Below, piece after piece: positions 53,165 through 62,466 of a stretch of DNA of 64,000 bases. The stretch's first letter is position 1, and each line of letters begins with the position of its first letter. The stretch lies in the NCBI GenBank assembly GCA_009773805.1, contig WTXA01000001.1, positions 1 through 64,000 of the forward strand, read 5' to 3'. The notes below the pieces were generated by a model. The model did not search any database, had not been told where the DNA came from, and worked only from the letters and a program-made list of their open reading frames with translations. This stretch comes from Fusobacteriota bacterium (GTDB lineage Bacteria > Bacillota > TC1). The translations under genes and the position numbers were made by a program.

Positions 53165-55240
53165 ATGGCTAAGAATCTCATAATTGTGGAATCACCATCA
53201 AAGGCAAAGACAATAAAGAAATATTTAGGAAGTAACTATACAGTCAAGTCATCTGTTGGTCATATAATAGATTTACCGAAAAGCACCTTAGGTGTAGATC
53301 TTGAAAACGACTTTAACCCAAAATATATAACAGTGCATGGGAAAAGTAAAATATTAAAAGAAATTAAGGATGCTGCCAAAGGTGCATCAAAAATACTCCT
53401 AGCAACTGACCCTGATAGAGAAGGGGAAGCCATAGCCTGGCATTTAAGCAATGCACTCGGTTTGAAAGATGAAGATCTTTGTAGAATTGAATTTAATGAA
53501 ATTACTGAGAGTTCAATTAAAGCCGCTGTGAAAAGCCCAAGGAAAATAGATAGAAGTCTTGTAGACGCTCAACAAGCTAGACGGATTCTAGATAGAATAG
53601 TTGGTTATAAATTAAGCCCGTTACTCTGGAAAAAAATCAAGAAGGGTTTATCAGCTGGTAGAGTACAGTCTGTAACAGTTCAATTAATAATTGACAGAGA
53701 AAAAGAAATCGATGCATTTATAGAAGAAGAATATTGGGATATCGATGGCAACTTTTGTAAAAAGGATAAAACCTGCTTTACAGGACAGCTATACAGATAT
53801 CAAGGCGCTAAGCTCAACTTAGTGGATGGAAAAATAACTAAAGAACATGTAGATAGGATTAAAAAGAGCACAGCTATTGTAAATAGTGTAAAAATGAAGG
53901 ATAAAAAAAATAATCCCAAACCTCCATTTATTACAAGCACTTTACAACAAAAAGCAGCTAATGTACTTAATTTTACGAGTAAGAAAACAATGCAAATTGC
54001 CCAAGAACTCTATGAAGGCATTGACTTAGGTAAAGAAAATGGTGGTTTAGTAGGTCTTATTACCTATATGAGAACAGATTCAACTAGGATATCTCCAGTA
54101 GCAAAAGATGAAACAAAGGAATATATCAAAAAAGTCTTTGGAGAAGAATATATTCCTGCTAAAACTAGATTTTACAAGATAAGTAATAAGGCTCAAGATG
54201 CACACGAAGCTGTCAGACCAACATCAATAAATAGGACACCTTTGGGATTGAAAGATTTATTGACTAAGGATCAATACAAACTATATAAACTAATCTGGGA
54301 AAGATTTTTAGCTAGTGAAATGCCATCAGCAATATATGATCAAATGACAGTAGAAATTGGAGTTGGTGATTATCTATTCAAGGCAATTGGTAGTAAGTTG
54401 AAATTTAAAGGTTACCTAATTGTAGGTTCAGATAAGGAAGATGAAGATAATTTACTTCCTGAGATTAAAGAGGGAGAGAATTTAAGTATTGGTGAAATAA
54501 AAGGTAACCAACACTTCACACAACCACCTCAACGATACACAGAAGCAACTTTGATTAAAAAACTTGAAAGCCTAGGAATAGGAAGACCAAGTACCTATGC
54601 CTCAATAATGGATACAATTTTAAAAAGAAGCTATGTCCTTAGGGAAAAGAAACTTCTGTATAGTACAGAATTAGGTAGACTTGTCCTGGATTTATTAGAT
54701 GGTTATTTTCAGAATGTTATAAATGTTAAATTTACTTCTAAACTAGAAAACGAATTAGATTTAGTTGCAGATGGCAAAAGAGAGTGGAAAAAAATTATTA
54801 GAGACTTTTACGGACCATTTGAAACAGTTTTGAAAAAAGCGGAAGACGAAATTGCTAAAATAGTTTTAGAAAAGCCTCTTGATGAAGTAACCGATGTTAT
54901 CTGCGACAAATGTGGTCGAAATATGGTTATAAAAAATGGTAGATTTGGAAAATTTCTAGCATGCCCAGGATTTCCAGAATGTAGAAATACTAAAGTCCTA
55001 GTTGAAAAAATTGGCGTGCCTTGTCCGAATTGTGAAGGGGAAATTATTGTCAAAAGAAGTAAATCAGGCAGAGTATTTTTTGGATGTAGCAATTACCCTG
55101 AATGTAACACTTCTTTCTGGAGTAGGCCTATAAATGAAAAATGCCCTGATTGTAGCGCTATTCTATTAGATAAGGGCAAAATTATTGCTTGTTCAAGTTG
55201 TAAATATAATAGAAAAAAGCCACAACAAGGTGATGAATAA
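53165..55240 (+). CDS. topA: DNA topoisomerase I
   Basis: Type IA topoisomerase relaxing negative supercoils. 691 aa from the ATG at 53165 (AAGGAGG five bases upstream; an upstream in-frame start is not supported). Toprim domain LIIVESPSKAKTIKKYLG with ATDPDREGEAIAW, and active-site Tyr in GLITYMRTDSTRIS. Three C-terminal zinc ribbons follow: CDKCGRN...CPGFPEC, CPNCEGE...CSNYPEC and a shortened CPDC...CSSC. trmFO overlaps its stop by one base. Confidence 0.97.
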   Translation: MAKNLIIVESPSKAKTIKKYLGSNYTVKSSVGHIIDLPKSTLGVDLENDFNPKYITVHGKSKILKEIKDAAKGASKILLATDPDREGEAIAWHLSNALGLKDEDLCRIEFNEITESSIKAAVKSPRKIDRSLVDAQQARRILDRIVGYKLSPLLWKKIKKGLSAGRVQSVTVQLIIDREKEIDAFIEEEYWDIDGNFCKKDKTCFTGQLYRYQGAKLNLVDGKITKEHVDRIKKSTAIVNSVKMKDKKNNPKPPFITSTLQQKAANVLNFTSKKTMQIAQELYEGIDLGKENGGLVGLITYMRTDSTRISPVAKDETKEYIKKVFGEEYIPAKTRFYKISNKAQDAHEAVRPTSINRTPLGLKDLLTKDQYKLYKLIWERFLASEMPSAIYDQMTVEIGVGDYLFKAIGSKLKFKGYLIVGSDKEDEDNLLPEIKEGENLSIGEIKGNQHFTQPPQRYTEATLIKKLESLGIGRPSTYASIMDTILKRSYVLREKKLLYSTELGRLVLDLLDGYFQNVINVKFTSKLENELDLVADGKREWKKIIRDFYGPFETVLKKAEDEIAKIVLEKPLDEVTDVICDKCGRNMVIKNGRFGKFLACPGFPECRNTKVLVEKIGVPCPNCEGEIIVKRSKSGRVFFGCSNYPECNTSFWSRPINEKCPDCSAILLDKGKIIACSSCKYNRKKPQQGDE

Positions 55241-56556
55241 TGAAAGAAGTCAATATAATTGGTGGAGGACTTGCCGGTTGTGAAGCAGCATTTTATCTAT
55301 CCCAAAGAGGGATAAAAGTTAATTTATTTGAGAAAAAGAAATTCGATAAAAATGAAGCTCAAAAGTCCGATCTATTAGCGGAACTTGTTTGTAGTAATTC
55401 TCTTAGAGGTAATGATGTTACCCAAGGTGTAGGTTTATTAAAGAAAGAACTTTTAGAACTTGGTAGTCTAATTATGGAAGCGGCAATAAATAACATGGTA
55501 CCTGCAGGTGGTGCATTAGCAGTCGATAGAAGTCATTTCTCACAATATGTTACGGAGAAGATATATAATCACCCAAATATTAAGGTGATTGAAGAAGAAG
55601 TAAAAGAAATAGATGAAACAAAAGTGACAATAATTGCTACTGGCCCATTAACAGAAGGTTTAATATTAAATGAAATTAAAAGATTAATAGGTAATGAGTT
55701 TTGCTATTTTTTTGATGGTTCAGCACCTATAGTAGCTGCCGATTCTATAAATATGGAAAAGGTATTTTTTGCTAGTCGATACGACAAGGGAAACCCAACA
55801 GATTATTTAAATGCACCAATGAATGAGCTGGAATATATAGCTTTTTATCATAAGTTAATGAATAGTGAAAAAAATATTCCTCATCTTGAAGGTGAAAAGG
55901 AAAAATATTTTGAAGGTTGTATGCCAATTGAAGAAATGGCTAAAAGGGGAGAAAAGACTCTATTGTTTGGTCCCCTAAAACCTGTAGGCTTAAGTAAATC
56001 AGGTGAAAGACATCATGGGGTAGTTCAACTAAGATCTGAAAATGAAAGTAAGACTATGTATAATCTTGTGGGTTTTCAAACTGGGTTAATATTTTCTGCA
56101 CAAAAGGATTTAATTAGGATGATACCAGGATTAGAAAATGCAGAAATACTTAGATATGGTGTAGTACATCGCAATACCTTTATAAATAGCCCAAAGGTTT
56201 TGAATATCTATGGTAGTCTTAAGAAATACGGTAATATTTTTATAGCAGGTCAAATTTCTGGAGTAGAAGGTTATGTTGAAAGCACAGCAAGCGGTTTAGT
56301 TTGTGCTATGCAAATTGAAAGAATGCTACAGGATAAGGAGTATTTGAATATACCTGAAGAGACTATGATTGGTGCACTTATGAAGTACATTACTACGGAT
56401 TTAGGTGAGCGTAAGCTTGAGCCGATGAATGCGAATTTTGGTCTTTTACCTCCATTAGAGGAAAGAATAAGAGATAAAAAAATGAAAAAGCAAATACTAG
56501 CTGATCGCAGTCTCAAATTTTTGGATGATTTAAAAAAGGAATTAACAAATGGATAG
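55240..56556 (+). CDS. trmFO: methylenetetrahydrofolate-tRNA-(uracil-5)-methyltransferase TrmFO
   Basis: Makes m5U54 in tRNA using methylene-THF and FAD. 438 aa. FAD motif IIGGGLAGCEAAFYLSQRGIKVNLFE at the N-terminus, SDLLAELVCSNSLRG, and the C-terminal GQISGVEGYVESTASGLVCAMQIERML. The neighbouring topA and xerC reproduce the Bacillus order topA-trmFO-xerC. Overlaps xerC by 8 bp. Confidence 0.96.
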   Translation: MKEVNIIGGGLAGCEAAFYLSQRGIKVNLFEKKKFDKNEAQKSDLLAELVCSNSLRGNDVTQGVGLLKKELLELGSLIMEAAINNMVPAGGALAVDRSHFSQYVTEKIYNHPNIKVIEEEVKEIDETKVTIIATGPLTEGLILNEIKRLIGNEFCYFFDGSAPIVAADSINMEKVFFASRYDKGNPTDYLNAPMNELEYIAFYHKLMNSEKNIPHLEGEKEKYFEGCMPIEEMAKRGEKTLLFGPLKPVGLSKSGERHHGVVQLRSENESKTMYNLVGFQTGLIFSAQKDLIRMIPGLENAEILRYGVVHRNTFINSPKVLNIYGSLKKYGNIFIAGQISGVEGYVESTASGLVCAMQIERMLQDKEYLNIPEETMIGALMKYITTDLGERKLEPMNANFGLLPPLEERIRDKKMKKQILADRSLKFLDDLKKELTNG

Positions 56557-57490
56557 TTTTAGTAATATGGTTGAAGAATTTATCAATTATTTACAAAATG
56601 AAAGACGTTACTCAGAGAATACAATTAAAGCATACAATAAGGATTTAAGTGTTTTTTCTAATTGGTTAAGTACTAATGTAGAAAAGGTTCAGTTAATATA
56701 TAACGAAGACAAGGTTATCGATTTTAAAATTGACTTTAATTCAATTGATCATCATTTAATCAGACGCTTTATAAATTTTTTAAATCGGACCAACTATAAA
56801 AAAAAGACGCTTTCTAGAAAGATTGCAACACTAAAATCTTTTTTCAAGCTTTTAAATAGACAGGAGTTAATTGAAACTAATCCAATGGTTCATATAATAT
56901 CTCCTAAATTAGAGAAGAGTCTTCCGAAGTTTATGTATGAGTATCAAATTGAATCTTTGATGAAAGCTCCCGATTTAAATACGCCGATTGGTCTAAGAGA
57001 TAGAGCAATTATGGAAGTGTTATATGCTTCTGGTATAAGGGTTGGTGAGTTGGTATCTATAAAATTGAAGGATATTGATTTGGATCTCGGGACTATAAAT
57101 GTTATTGGTAAAGGAAACAAGGAAAGAATTGTACCAATTGGCAGTTTTGCAATTGAAGCTGTAAAAAATTATTATGAATCTGGATTTTTAGAAGATAAAG
57201 GTGAATATTTATTTTATGGAGTTAGAGGGAAACGTTTAGGGGATAGAAGTGTGAGAACGCTACTAGATAGTTATATTAAAAAAGTATCAACTACTTTGAA
57301 TATTTCACCACATACTTTTAGACATAGTTTTGCGACTCATCTTCTTGAGAGAGGTTCTGACTTAAGGGTAGTTCAGACGTTTTTAGGACATGAAAGTTTA
57401 TCAACAACTCAGATATATACTCATATTACTAAGAATCAACTGAAGAAGACTTATGATAATGCTCATCCAAGGGCAAAAAAAAAGGATTAA
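56549..57490 (+). CDS. xerC: site-specific tyrosine recombinase XerC
   Basis: 313 aa. N-terminal SAM-like core-binding domain (YLQNERRYSENTIKAYNKDL). Catalytic domain: Arg in SGIRVGELVSIKL, Lys in GKGNKERIVPI, His-x-x-Arg in HTFRHSFATHLLERG, His in LGHESLSTTQIYTHI and the nucleophile Tyr in QIYTH. Resolves chromosome dimers at dif with a XerD partner. Synteny supports xerC over xerD. The hslVU-codY genes that follow in Bacillus are absent; the rimP operon comes next. Confidence 0.92.
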   Translation: MDSFSNMVEEFINYLQNERRYSENTIKAYNKDLSVFSNWLSTNVEKVQLIYNEDKVIDFKIDFNSIDHHLIRRFINFLNRTNYKKKTLSRKIATLKSFFKLLNRQELIETNPMVHIISPKLEKSLPKFMYEYQIESLMKAPDLNTPIGLRDRAIMEVLYASGIRVGELVSIKLKDIDLDLGTINVIGKGNKERIVPIGSFAIEAVKNYYESGFLEDKGEYLFYGVRGKRLGDRSVRTLLDSYIKKVSTTLNISPHTFRHSFATHLLERGSDLRVVQTFLGHESLSTTQIYTHITKNQLKKTYDNAHPRAKKKD

Positions 57491-57493
57491 ACA

Positions 57494-57522
57494 TTGCTTT
57501 TACATATGATAAGGTATATAAT
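57494..57522 (+). promoter_or_regulatory. promoter of the rimP-nusA-infB operon
   Basis: TTGCTT (57494-57499), 17-bp spacer, perfect TATAAT (57517-57522). Transcription would start near 57529, only about 12 bases before the hairpin terminator at 57541. Confidence 0.75.
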
Positions 57523-57540
57523 TTAGGAGAAGATTAGTTG

Positions 57541-57567
57541 AAAAAGTGGGAATCCCCACTTTTTTCG
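57541..57567 (+). terminator. leader terminator (putative attenuator) of the rimP-nusA operon
   Basis: Stem AAAAGTGGG with CCCACTTTT, tetraloop-sized loop, ending TTTTTTC. It lies between the operon promoter and the rimP ribosome-binding site (AAGGAG at 57574-57579), so RNA polymerase must read through it to express rimP, nusA and infB. In Bacillus subtilis, NusA autoregulates by promoting termination in the leader of this operon; the same logic is plausible here. Alternatively it simply terminates xerC transcription. Confidence 0.72.
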
Positions 57568-57588
57568 TTTAAAGAAGGAGATTTGTGA

Positions 57589-58038
57589 ATGTCAATAAGT
57601 CAAAAGATTGAAGATGATTTCAAGCCTATAGTTCAAGAACTTGGCTATGAGCTTGTTTATGTGGAGTATATCAAGGAAGGCCAAGATTGGTTTTTAAGGT
57701 TTTTTATTGATAAACCTGAAGGTATCGATATTAACGATTGTGAAAAAGTTAGTAGACATATCGAACCTATTCTTGATGAAAGAGAAGATGTTAAGACTCA
57801 GTATATTCTTGAAGTATCATCACTTGGTCTTGAGAGACCTTTAAGAAACGATGAGGACTATTTTAATAATATTGGAGAAAAGATAGAGGTAAGTCTCTAT
57901 AAACCGATTAATAAGAAGAAAAAGTATATAGGCATTCTTGTAAGCTATGATGACGAGTTGATATTGAATGTTGATGATATAAAAATAACTTTTGAAAAAG
58001 CAAATGTTAGTAAAGCAAATATTTTACTTGATTTTTAG
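57589..58038 (+). CDS. rimP: ribosome maturation factor RimP
   Basis: 149 aa; binds 30S precursors. N-terminal ferredoxin-like domain (GYELVYVEYIKEGQDWFLRFFIDKPEGIDINDCEKVSRHI) and conserved YILEVSSLGLERPL at ~66-79, then the Sm-like C-terminal domain. First gene of the operon, 10 bp before nusA. RBS AAGGAG. Confidence 0.96.
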   Translation: MSISQKIEDDFKPIVQELGYELVYVEYIKEGQDWFLRFFIDKPEGIDINDCEKVSRHIEPILDEREDVKTQYILEVSSLGLERPLRNDEDYFNNIGEKIEVSLYKPINKKKKYIGILVSYDDELILNVDDIKITFEKANVSKANILLDF

Positions 58039-58047
58039 GAGGGTAAT

Positions 58048-59184
58048 ATGAACGAGAAATTGATTGAAGCAGTTAAAGATTTAGAAAGTGATAAAGGCAT
58101 TAGTTCTGAAATGCTTTTTGAAACAATTGAAACTGCAATTGTAATGGGTCTAAAAAGAAAGCATGCTACTGATCATAAGCATGAAAAGTTGGATGTTAAG
58201 ACACCATATGATAATTTTAAAGCAGAGCTCAACAGAAATAATGGTGAAATTAAAATATATTTCATGAGAGAAGTTGTAGAAGAGGTCGTAGATTCTGATA
58301 GCCAGGTTTCTTTGGCAGAAGCTGAAGCCAAGTTTGGAGCAGTAACTGTTGGTCAGATTATTAAAGAAGAAGTTGAGATGGATACTAAAACCATGGGCAG
58401 AATGGTAGCTCAAACTGCAAAGCAAATTATAACTCAAAAAATCAGAGAAATTGAAAGAACTAACATATTCGATGAATTTTCAAAAAAAGAAAAAGATCTT
58501 GTGACAGGAATAATATCAAGAATATCTCCTGCCAACAAAGATGATGAAAATAGTGGTAAATATAATGTGTTTTTAACAATTGGTAATGGAGAGGTAATAC
58601 TTCCACCTGAAGAACAAGTTGAAAATGAAAGATATCATATCGGAGAAAGACTAAAAGTGTACTTGGTAAATGTTAAGAAAACTACCAAGAATCCTGTAAT
58701 AACTATTTCAAGAAGACACAAGGATTTGATTAAAAGATTATTTGAACTAGAAGTTCCTGAAATTCATGATGGTACTGTATTAATAAAGGGTATAGCAAGA
58801 GAAGCTGGTTCGAGAACAAAAATAGCCGTGTATAGCACTCAGGAGAATGTTGATCCAGTCGGTGCTTGTATTGGTACAAGAGGTAGTAGAATTGGAAATG
58901 TTCTTAATGAATTAGGTAGTTCCAAGGAAAATGGTGAAAAAATTGATATAATCGAGTACTCTGAAAAGTTAGAAGAGTATATCAGTAATGCTTTGGCACC
59001 TGCTCAAATTATGGATATAGTCTTAAGGGAAGAAATTAATGAAGCAAAAGTATTAGTTTCAAGGGATATTTTTTCACTTGCGATAGGTAAAGATGGTCAG
59101 AATGTTAGATTGGCTGCCAAATTAACAGGTTGGAAAATTGATATTTTAAGTGATGAGCAAGTAAAGGATTTAAAGGATATATAA
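58048..59184 (+). CDS. nusA: transcription termination/antitermination protein NusA
   Basis: 378 aa, the short Gram-positive form without acidic C-terminal repeats. N-terminal RNA-polymerase-binding domain, S1 domain (~135-200), KH1 (VDPVGACIGTRGSRIGNVLNEL) and KH2 (DIFSLAIGKDGQNVRLAAKLTGWKIDI). Slows polymerase and aids hairpin termination, which makes the leader terminator of its own operon a natural feedback point. RBS AGGAGGG. Confidence 0.97.
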   Translation: MNEKLIEAVKDLESDKGISSEMLFETIETAIVMGLKRKHATDHKHEKLDVKTPYDNFKAELNRNNGEIKIYFMREVVEEVVDSDSQVSLAEAEAKFGAVTVGQIIKEEVEMDTKTMGRMVAQTAKQIITQKIREIERTNIFDEFSKKEKDLVTGIISRISPANKDDENSGKYNVFLTIGNGEVILPPEEQVENERYHIGERLKVYLVNVKKTTKNPVITISRRHKDLIKRLFELEVPEIHDGTVLIKGIAREAGSRTKIAVYSTQENVDPVGACIGTRGSRIGNVLNELGSSKENGEKIDIIEYSEKLEEYISNALAPAQIMDIVLREEINEAKVLVSRDIFSLAIGKDGQNVRLAAKLTGWKIDILSDEQVKDLKDI

Positions 59185-59187
59185 ACA

Positions 59188-59457
59188 ATGGTTAAAACAA
59201 AAAAAATCCCACAAAGATCATGTTTAGGCTGTGGCTTAAAAACTAATAAGCAGAATTTAATAAGAGTTGTAAGACGACCTGATGGAGTTCTGGTAATTGA
59301 TAAAAAAGGTAAAGAACCTGGCAGAGGGGCATATATTTGTCAAAATGTCGATTGTCTAAAAGAGGCAATAAGAAAGAAAGCCATAGAAAGAGCATTAGGG
59401 GAAAAATTGTCTGATGACATAATTGTTGAATTAACCAACCAGATTAGCTCCAATTAA
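59188..59457 (+). CDS. ylxR: YlxR family RNA-binding protein
   Basis: 89 aa: RSCLGCGLKTNKQNLIRVVRRPDGVLVIDKKGKEPGRGAYICQNVDCLKEAIRKK. The Cys-x2-Cys and GRGAY are the hallmark of the DUF448/YlxR family, recently suggested to interact with RNase P or act as a nucleoid-associated regulator. Fixed position between nusA and infB. The ylxQ (L7Ae-like) gene that usually follows is missing. Confidence 0.92.
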   Translation: MVKTKKIPQRSCLGCGLKTNKQNLIRVVRRPDGVLVIDKKGKEPGRGAYICQNVDCLKEAIRKKAIERALGEKLSDDIIVELTNQISSN

Positions 59458-59485
59458 TTTGAAGCTATAGAAAAGGAGAAATAAA

Positions 59486-62071
59486 ATGTCTAAACGAATA
59501 TATGAACTAGCCAAGGAAAAGGGCGTTACCAATAAAGAAATTGTCTGGATTTTAGAAAAATTAAATATACCAGCAAAGTCTCACATGAGTGTGTTGTCAG
59601 ATGATGATGTATCTAAAATTGAAGGCTATTATGGACAACTTAGAGAAAAGGCCCATAAAAAAGAAGAAGAAAAAAGAGCGGAAATTGAAAAAACAATTTC
59701 TAAAAATAGAGCAGCAGAAGAAAAAGCTGCTGAAAAAGCTGCTGAGAAAAATGATAGAGTCATTGAAGAGATTATTGTTAAAAAAGCACCTGAAAGACAG
59801 CAGTTTGGTCAATCTAGACCACAAGGCGATAGACCACCTCAACAAAATAGACCACAAGGCGATAGACCACCTCAACAAAATAGACCTCAAGGTGATAGAC
59901 CACCACAACAAAATAGACCTCAAGGTGATAGACCACCACAACAAAATAGACCGCAAGGTGATAGACCACCGCAACAGCCTAGACCACAAGGTGATAGACC
60001 ACCGCAACAAAATAGACCTCAAGGTGATAGACCGCCACAACAGCCTAGACCTCAAGGAGACAGACCTCAAGGTGATAGACCACCACAACAGTCTAGACCT
60101 CAAGGTGATAGACCAATAGCTAAAGTTGATGCGCCAGGATCTACTGCACCTGGAGTGAAAAAAGACTTTAAAAAGAAAGTAGAAGTTAAAAAACCAGGAC
60201 CAGCTAAAGTAGAATACAAAAGTAACAGAATGGTTGATGGTGACGATAGATGGAAATATAATAAAAGAAACAGAAACAGAAGACAAAAATCAGATGTTGA
60301 GAAAATTGAAGTAAATCTAAAAAAAATCACTATAGGTGAAGAAATCCAAGTAAAAGATTTGGCTATGCGTTTAAACAAAGCTTCTGGTGAAATAATTAAA
60401 AAATTAATTACATTAGGTGTCATGGCTACAATAAATCAATTTGTTGATTTTGATACAGCATCTCTAATAGCTACAGAATATGGGATTGAAGAAATTGAAT
60501 TCAAATCTATAAAGAGACAAACAGAACTATTAGTAGAGGATGATGATCCAAAAACTTTAAAATCCAGACCACCTATCATTACAGTAATGGGACACGTAGA
60601 CCATGGTAAAACTTCACTTTTGGATGCAATAAGAAAAACTAATGTAATTGCAACTGAAGCTGGAGGGATTACTCAGCATATTGGTGCATATCAAGTACAT
60701 CATGCTGGCAAAAAAATTACTTTCATTGATACACCAGGTCATGCTGCCTTTACATCAATGCGTGCTAGAGGAGCGAAAATTACTGATATAGCAATACTAG
60801 TAGTTGCTGCAGATGATGGAGTGATGCCACAGACTATAGAAGCGATAAACCACTCTAAAGCAGCAGAAGTGCCAATTATTGTTGCTGTTAATAAGATTGA
60901 TAAAGAAGGTGCAGATGCTACTAAAGTGATGCAACAATTAACTGAATACGGACTTGTATCAGAAGAATGGGGAGGAGAAACCATTTTCGTTCCTGTTTCA
61001 GCAAAAAACAATGAAAATATTGATGTACTACTTGAAATGATTCAATTACAAGCAGAAATGCTAGAGCTAAAAGCAAATCCTAATAGATTAGCTGAAGGTT
61101 TTGTTATTGATGGTAGACTAGATAAAGAAAAAGGTACAGTTACCTCATTGCTAATTAATAAAGGAACATTAAAAATCGGCGACATGATATTAGCAGGAGA
61201 GTCCTATGGTAAGGTTAAAGCTATGATGAATGATAGTGGAAAAAGCATAAAAAGTGCCGGACCAGCTACACCTGTCGAAGTATTAGGATTATCTGTTGTA
61301 CCAGAAGCTGGTGATGTATTCCAAGCAGTTAAAGATGAAAAGTTAGCAGCCTACTTGGCAGATCAAAGAAAAATCGTCAAGAAAGAAGAACGTGGCAGAA
61401 AGAGCCAAATGATTTCACTTGAAAACTTATTTGAAAAAATCAGTGAAGGAAACTTAAAGGAACTAAACATAATCGTTAAAGGTGATGTTCATGGATCTGT
61501 AGAAGCATTATCACAATCGATTAGAAATATCCAAAGTGATGAAGTTAAGGTAAATATCATTCACGAAGGTGTTGGAGCAATTACTGAAACAGACGTTAAG
61601 TTAGCTATGTCATCTGAAGCCTTAATTATAGGTTTCAATGTAAGACCTGATACTAACTCTAAAAGGCTTGCAGCTGAAGAAGATGTAAATGTAACTTTAT
61701 ACCGTGTAATATACGAAGTTATTGATGATATCAAAAAAGCTATAAGTGGACTTTTAGCACCAGAAATCAAGGAAGTTGAACTTGGTTCAGTCGAAGTAAG
61801 ACAAGTTATTAAAGTGCCTAAAATAGGCCTTGTAGCTGGTTGTTATGTACTTGATGGAAAAGTTACAAACAACTCAAAATTAAGAGTGTTGAGAGATGGT
61901 ATTATCATACACGAAGGTGATATAGACTCATTGAAACGTTTTAAAGACGAAGTCAAAGAAGTTGCACAAGGTTATGAATGTGGCTTGAGTGTAGTTGGAT
62001 TTAGCGATGTAAGAGTTGGAGATATAATTGAAGCCTATACCTTACAAAGTATAGCAAGAAAGTTAGATTAG
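59486..62071 (+). CDS. infB: translation initiation factor IF-2
   Basis: 861 aa GTPase that places initiator tRNA on the 30S subunit. N-terminal IF2-N motif ([23 protein letters not shown]), a Lys/Glu/Ala-rich helix (~55-100), then a low-complexity region of 11-residue repeats (residues 111-210), second IF2-N module (~275-325), and G domain with GHVDHGKTS near residue 369, DTPGHAAF and NKID. Domains II, III and C2 complete the chain. The proline-rich repeat is unusual and contains a Pro-Pro in nearly every unit. RBS AAAGGAG. Confidence 0.97.
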   Translation: MSKRIYELAKEKGVTNKEIVWILEKLNIPAKSHMSVLSDDDVSKIEGYYGQLREKAHKKEEEKRAEIEKTISKNRAAEEKAAEKAAEKNDRVIEEIIVKKAPERQQFGQSRPQGDRPPQQNRPQGDRPPQQNRPQGDRPPQQNRPQGDRPPQQNRPQGDRPPQQPRPQGDRPPQQNRPQGDRPPQQPRPQGDRPQGDRPPQQSRPQGDRPIAKVDAPGSTAPGVKKDFKKKVEVKKPGPAKVEYKSNRMVDGDDRWKYNKRNRNRRQKSDVEKIEVNLKKITIGEEIQVKDLAMRLNKASGEIIKKLITLGVMATINQFVDFDTASLIATEYGIEEIEFKSIKRQTELLVEDDDPKTLKSRPPIITVMGHVDHGKTSLLDAIRKTNVIATEAGGITQHIGAYQVHHAGKKITFIDTPGHAAFTSMRARGAKITDIAILVVAADDGVMPQTIEAINHSKAAEVPIIVAVNKIDKEGADATKVMQQLTEYGLVSEEWGGETIFVPVSAKNNENIDVLLEMIQLQAEMLELKANPNRLAEGFVIDGRLDKEKGTVTSLLINKGTLKIGDMILAGESYGKVKAMMNDSGKSIKSAGPATPVEVLGLSVVPEAGDVFQAVKDEKLAAYLADQRKIVKKEERGRKSQMISLENLFEKISEGNLKELNIIVKGDVHGSVEALSQSIRNIQSDEVKVNIIHEGVGAITETDVKLAMSSEALIIGFNVRPDTNSKRLAAEEDVNVTLYRVIYEVIDDIKKAISGLLAPEIKEVELGSVEVRQVIKVPKIGLVAGCYVLDGKVTNNSKLRVLRDGIIIHEGDIDSLKRFKDEVKEVAQGYECGLSVVGFSDVRVGDIIEAYTLQSIARKLD
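59816..60115 (+). repeat. 33-bp in-frame tandem repeat inside infB
   Basis: About nine copies of a 33-bp unit encoding [11 protein letters not shown] (last position N, P or S), with one short unit. Codons vary among copies (CCACAAGGC, CCTCAAGGT, CCGCAAGGT), so it is not a very recent expansion, although several adjacent units are nearly identical. Because the unit is a multiple of three, other frames and the reverse strand stay open across it and give false genes. Copy number probably varies between strains. Confidence 0.95.
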
Positions 62072-62080
62072 GAGTAAATT

Positions 62081-62464
62081 ATGATAAGAAAACATCATCG
62101 TAGTCAAAGACTAGAAGGTGAGTTAATGAAAGTTTTAGCTGAGGTAATAAGGGAGGATCTTAAAGATCCTCGCTTAAACTTAATTACTATTACAGATGTA
62201 ACAGTAGCTAAGGATTTATCATTTGCAAAGATATTTATTAGTCATCTAGATGAAGAAAAGGCAAAAGCAGGTTTGGATGCTTTAAATAAGGGTAAAGGAT
62301 TTATAAGAAAACAAATTGGAATGAAACTTAAATTAAGAATAGTTCCAGAAATAGCCTTTTTTATTGATGATACACTTAACTATAGCTTGAAGATTAATAA
62401 AATTCTAAAAAGCATTGAAAAAGAAAGTAAACCTGACAATGAAGAAGACGAAGAGAAAGAATAG
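62081..62464 (+). CDS. rbfA: 30S ribosome-binding factor RbfA
   Basis: 127 aa KH-fold protein needed for 16S rRNA 5' maturation and cold growth. Conserved RKHHRSQRLEGELMKVLAEVIREDLKDPRLNLITITDVTVAKDLSFAKIFIS, then LKLRIVPEIAFFIDDTLNYSLKINKIL. Acidic C-terminal tail. Standard place after infB; RBS TTAGGAG; nrnA starts 2 bp after the stop. Confidence 0.96.
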   Translation: MIRKHHRSQRLEGELMKVLAEVIREDLKDPRLNLITITDVTVAKDLSFAKIFISHLDEEKAKAGLDALNKGKGFIRKQIGMKLKLRIVPEIAFFIDDTLNYSLKINKILKSIEKESKPDNEEDEEKE

Positions 62465-62466
62465 AT

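Noticed and set aside
59816-60115. Regular 33-bp repeats that could suggest a CRISPR array
   Set aside because: They are continuous tandem copies with no unique spacers and lie in frame inside infB.
59589-60286. Open frames of 176 codons (plus strand, other frame) and 229 codons (minus strand) over infB
   Set aside because: Both are by-products of the 33-bp repeat, which leaves several frames open; composition is repetitive and infB is certain.
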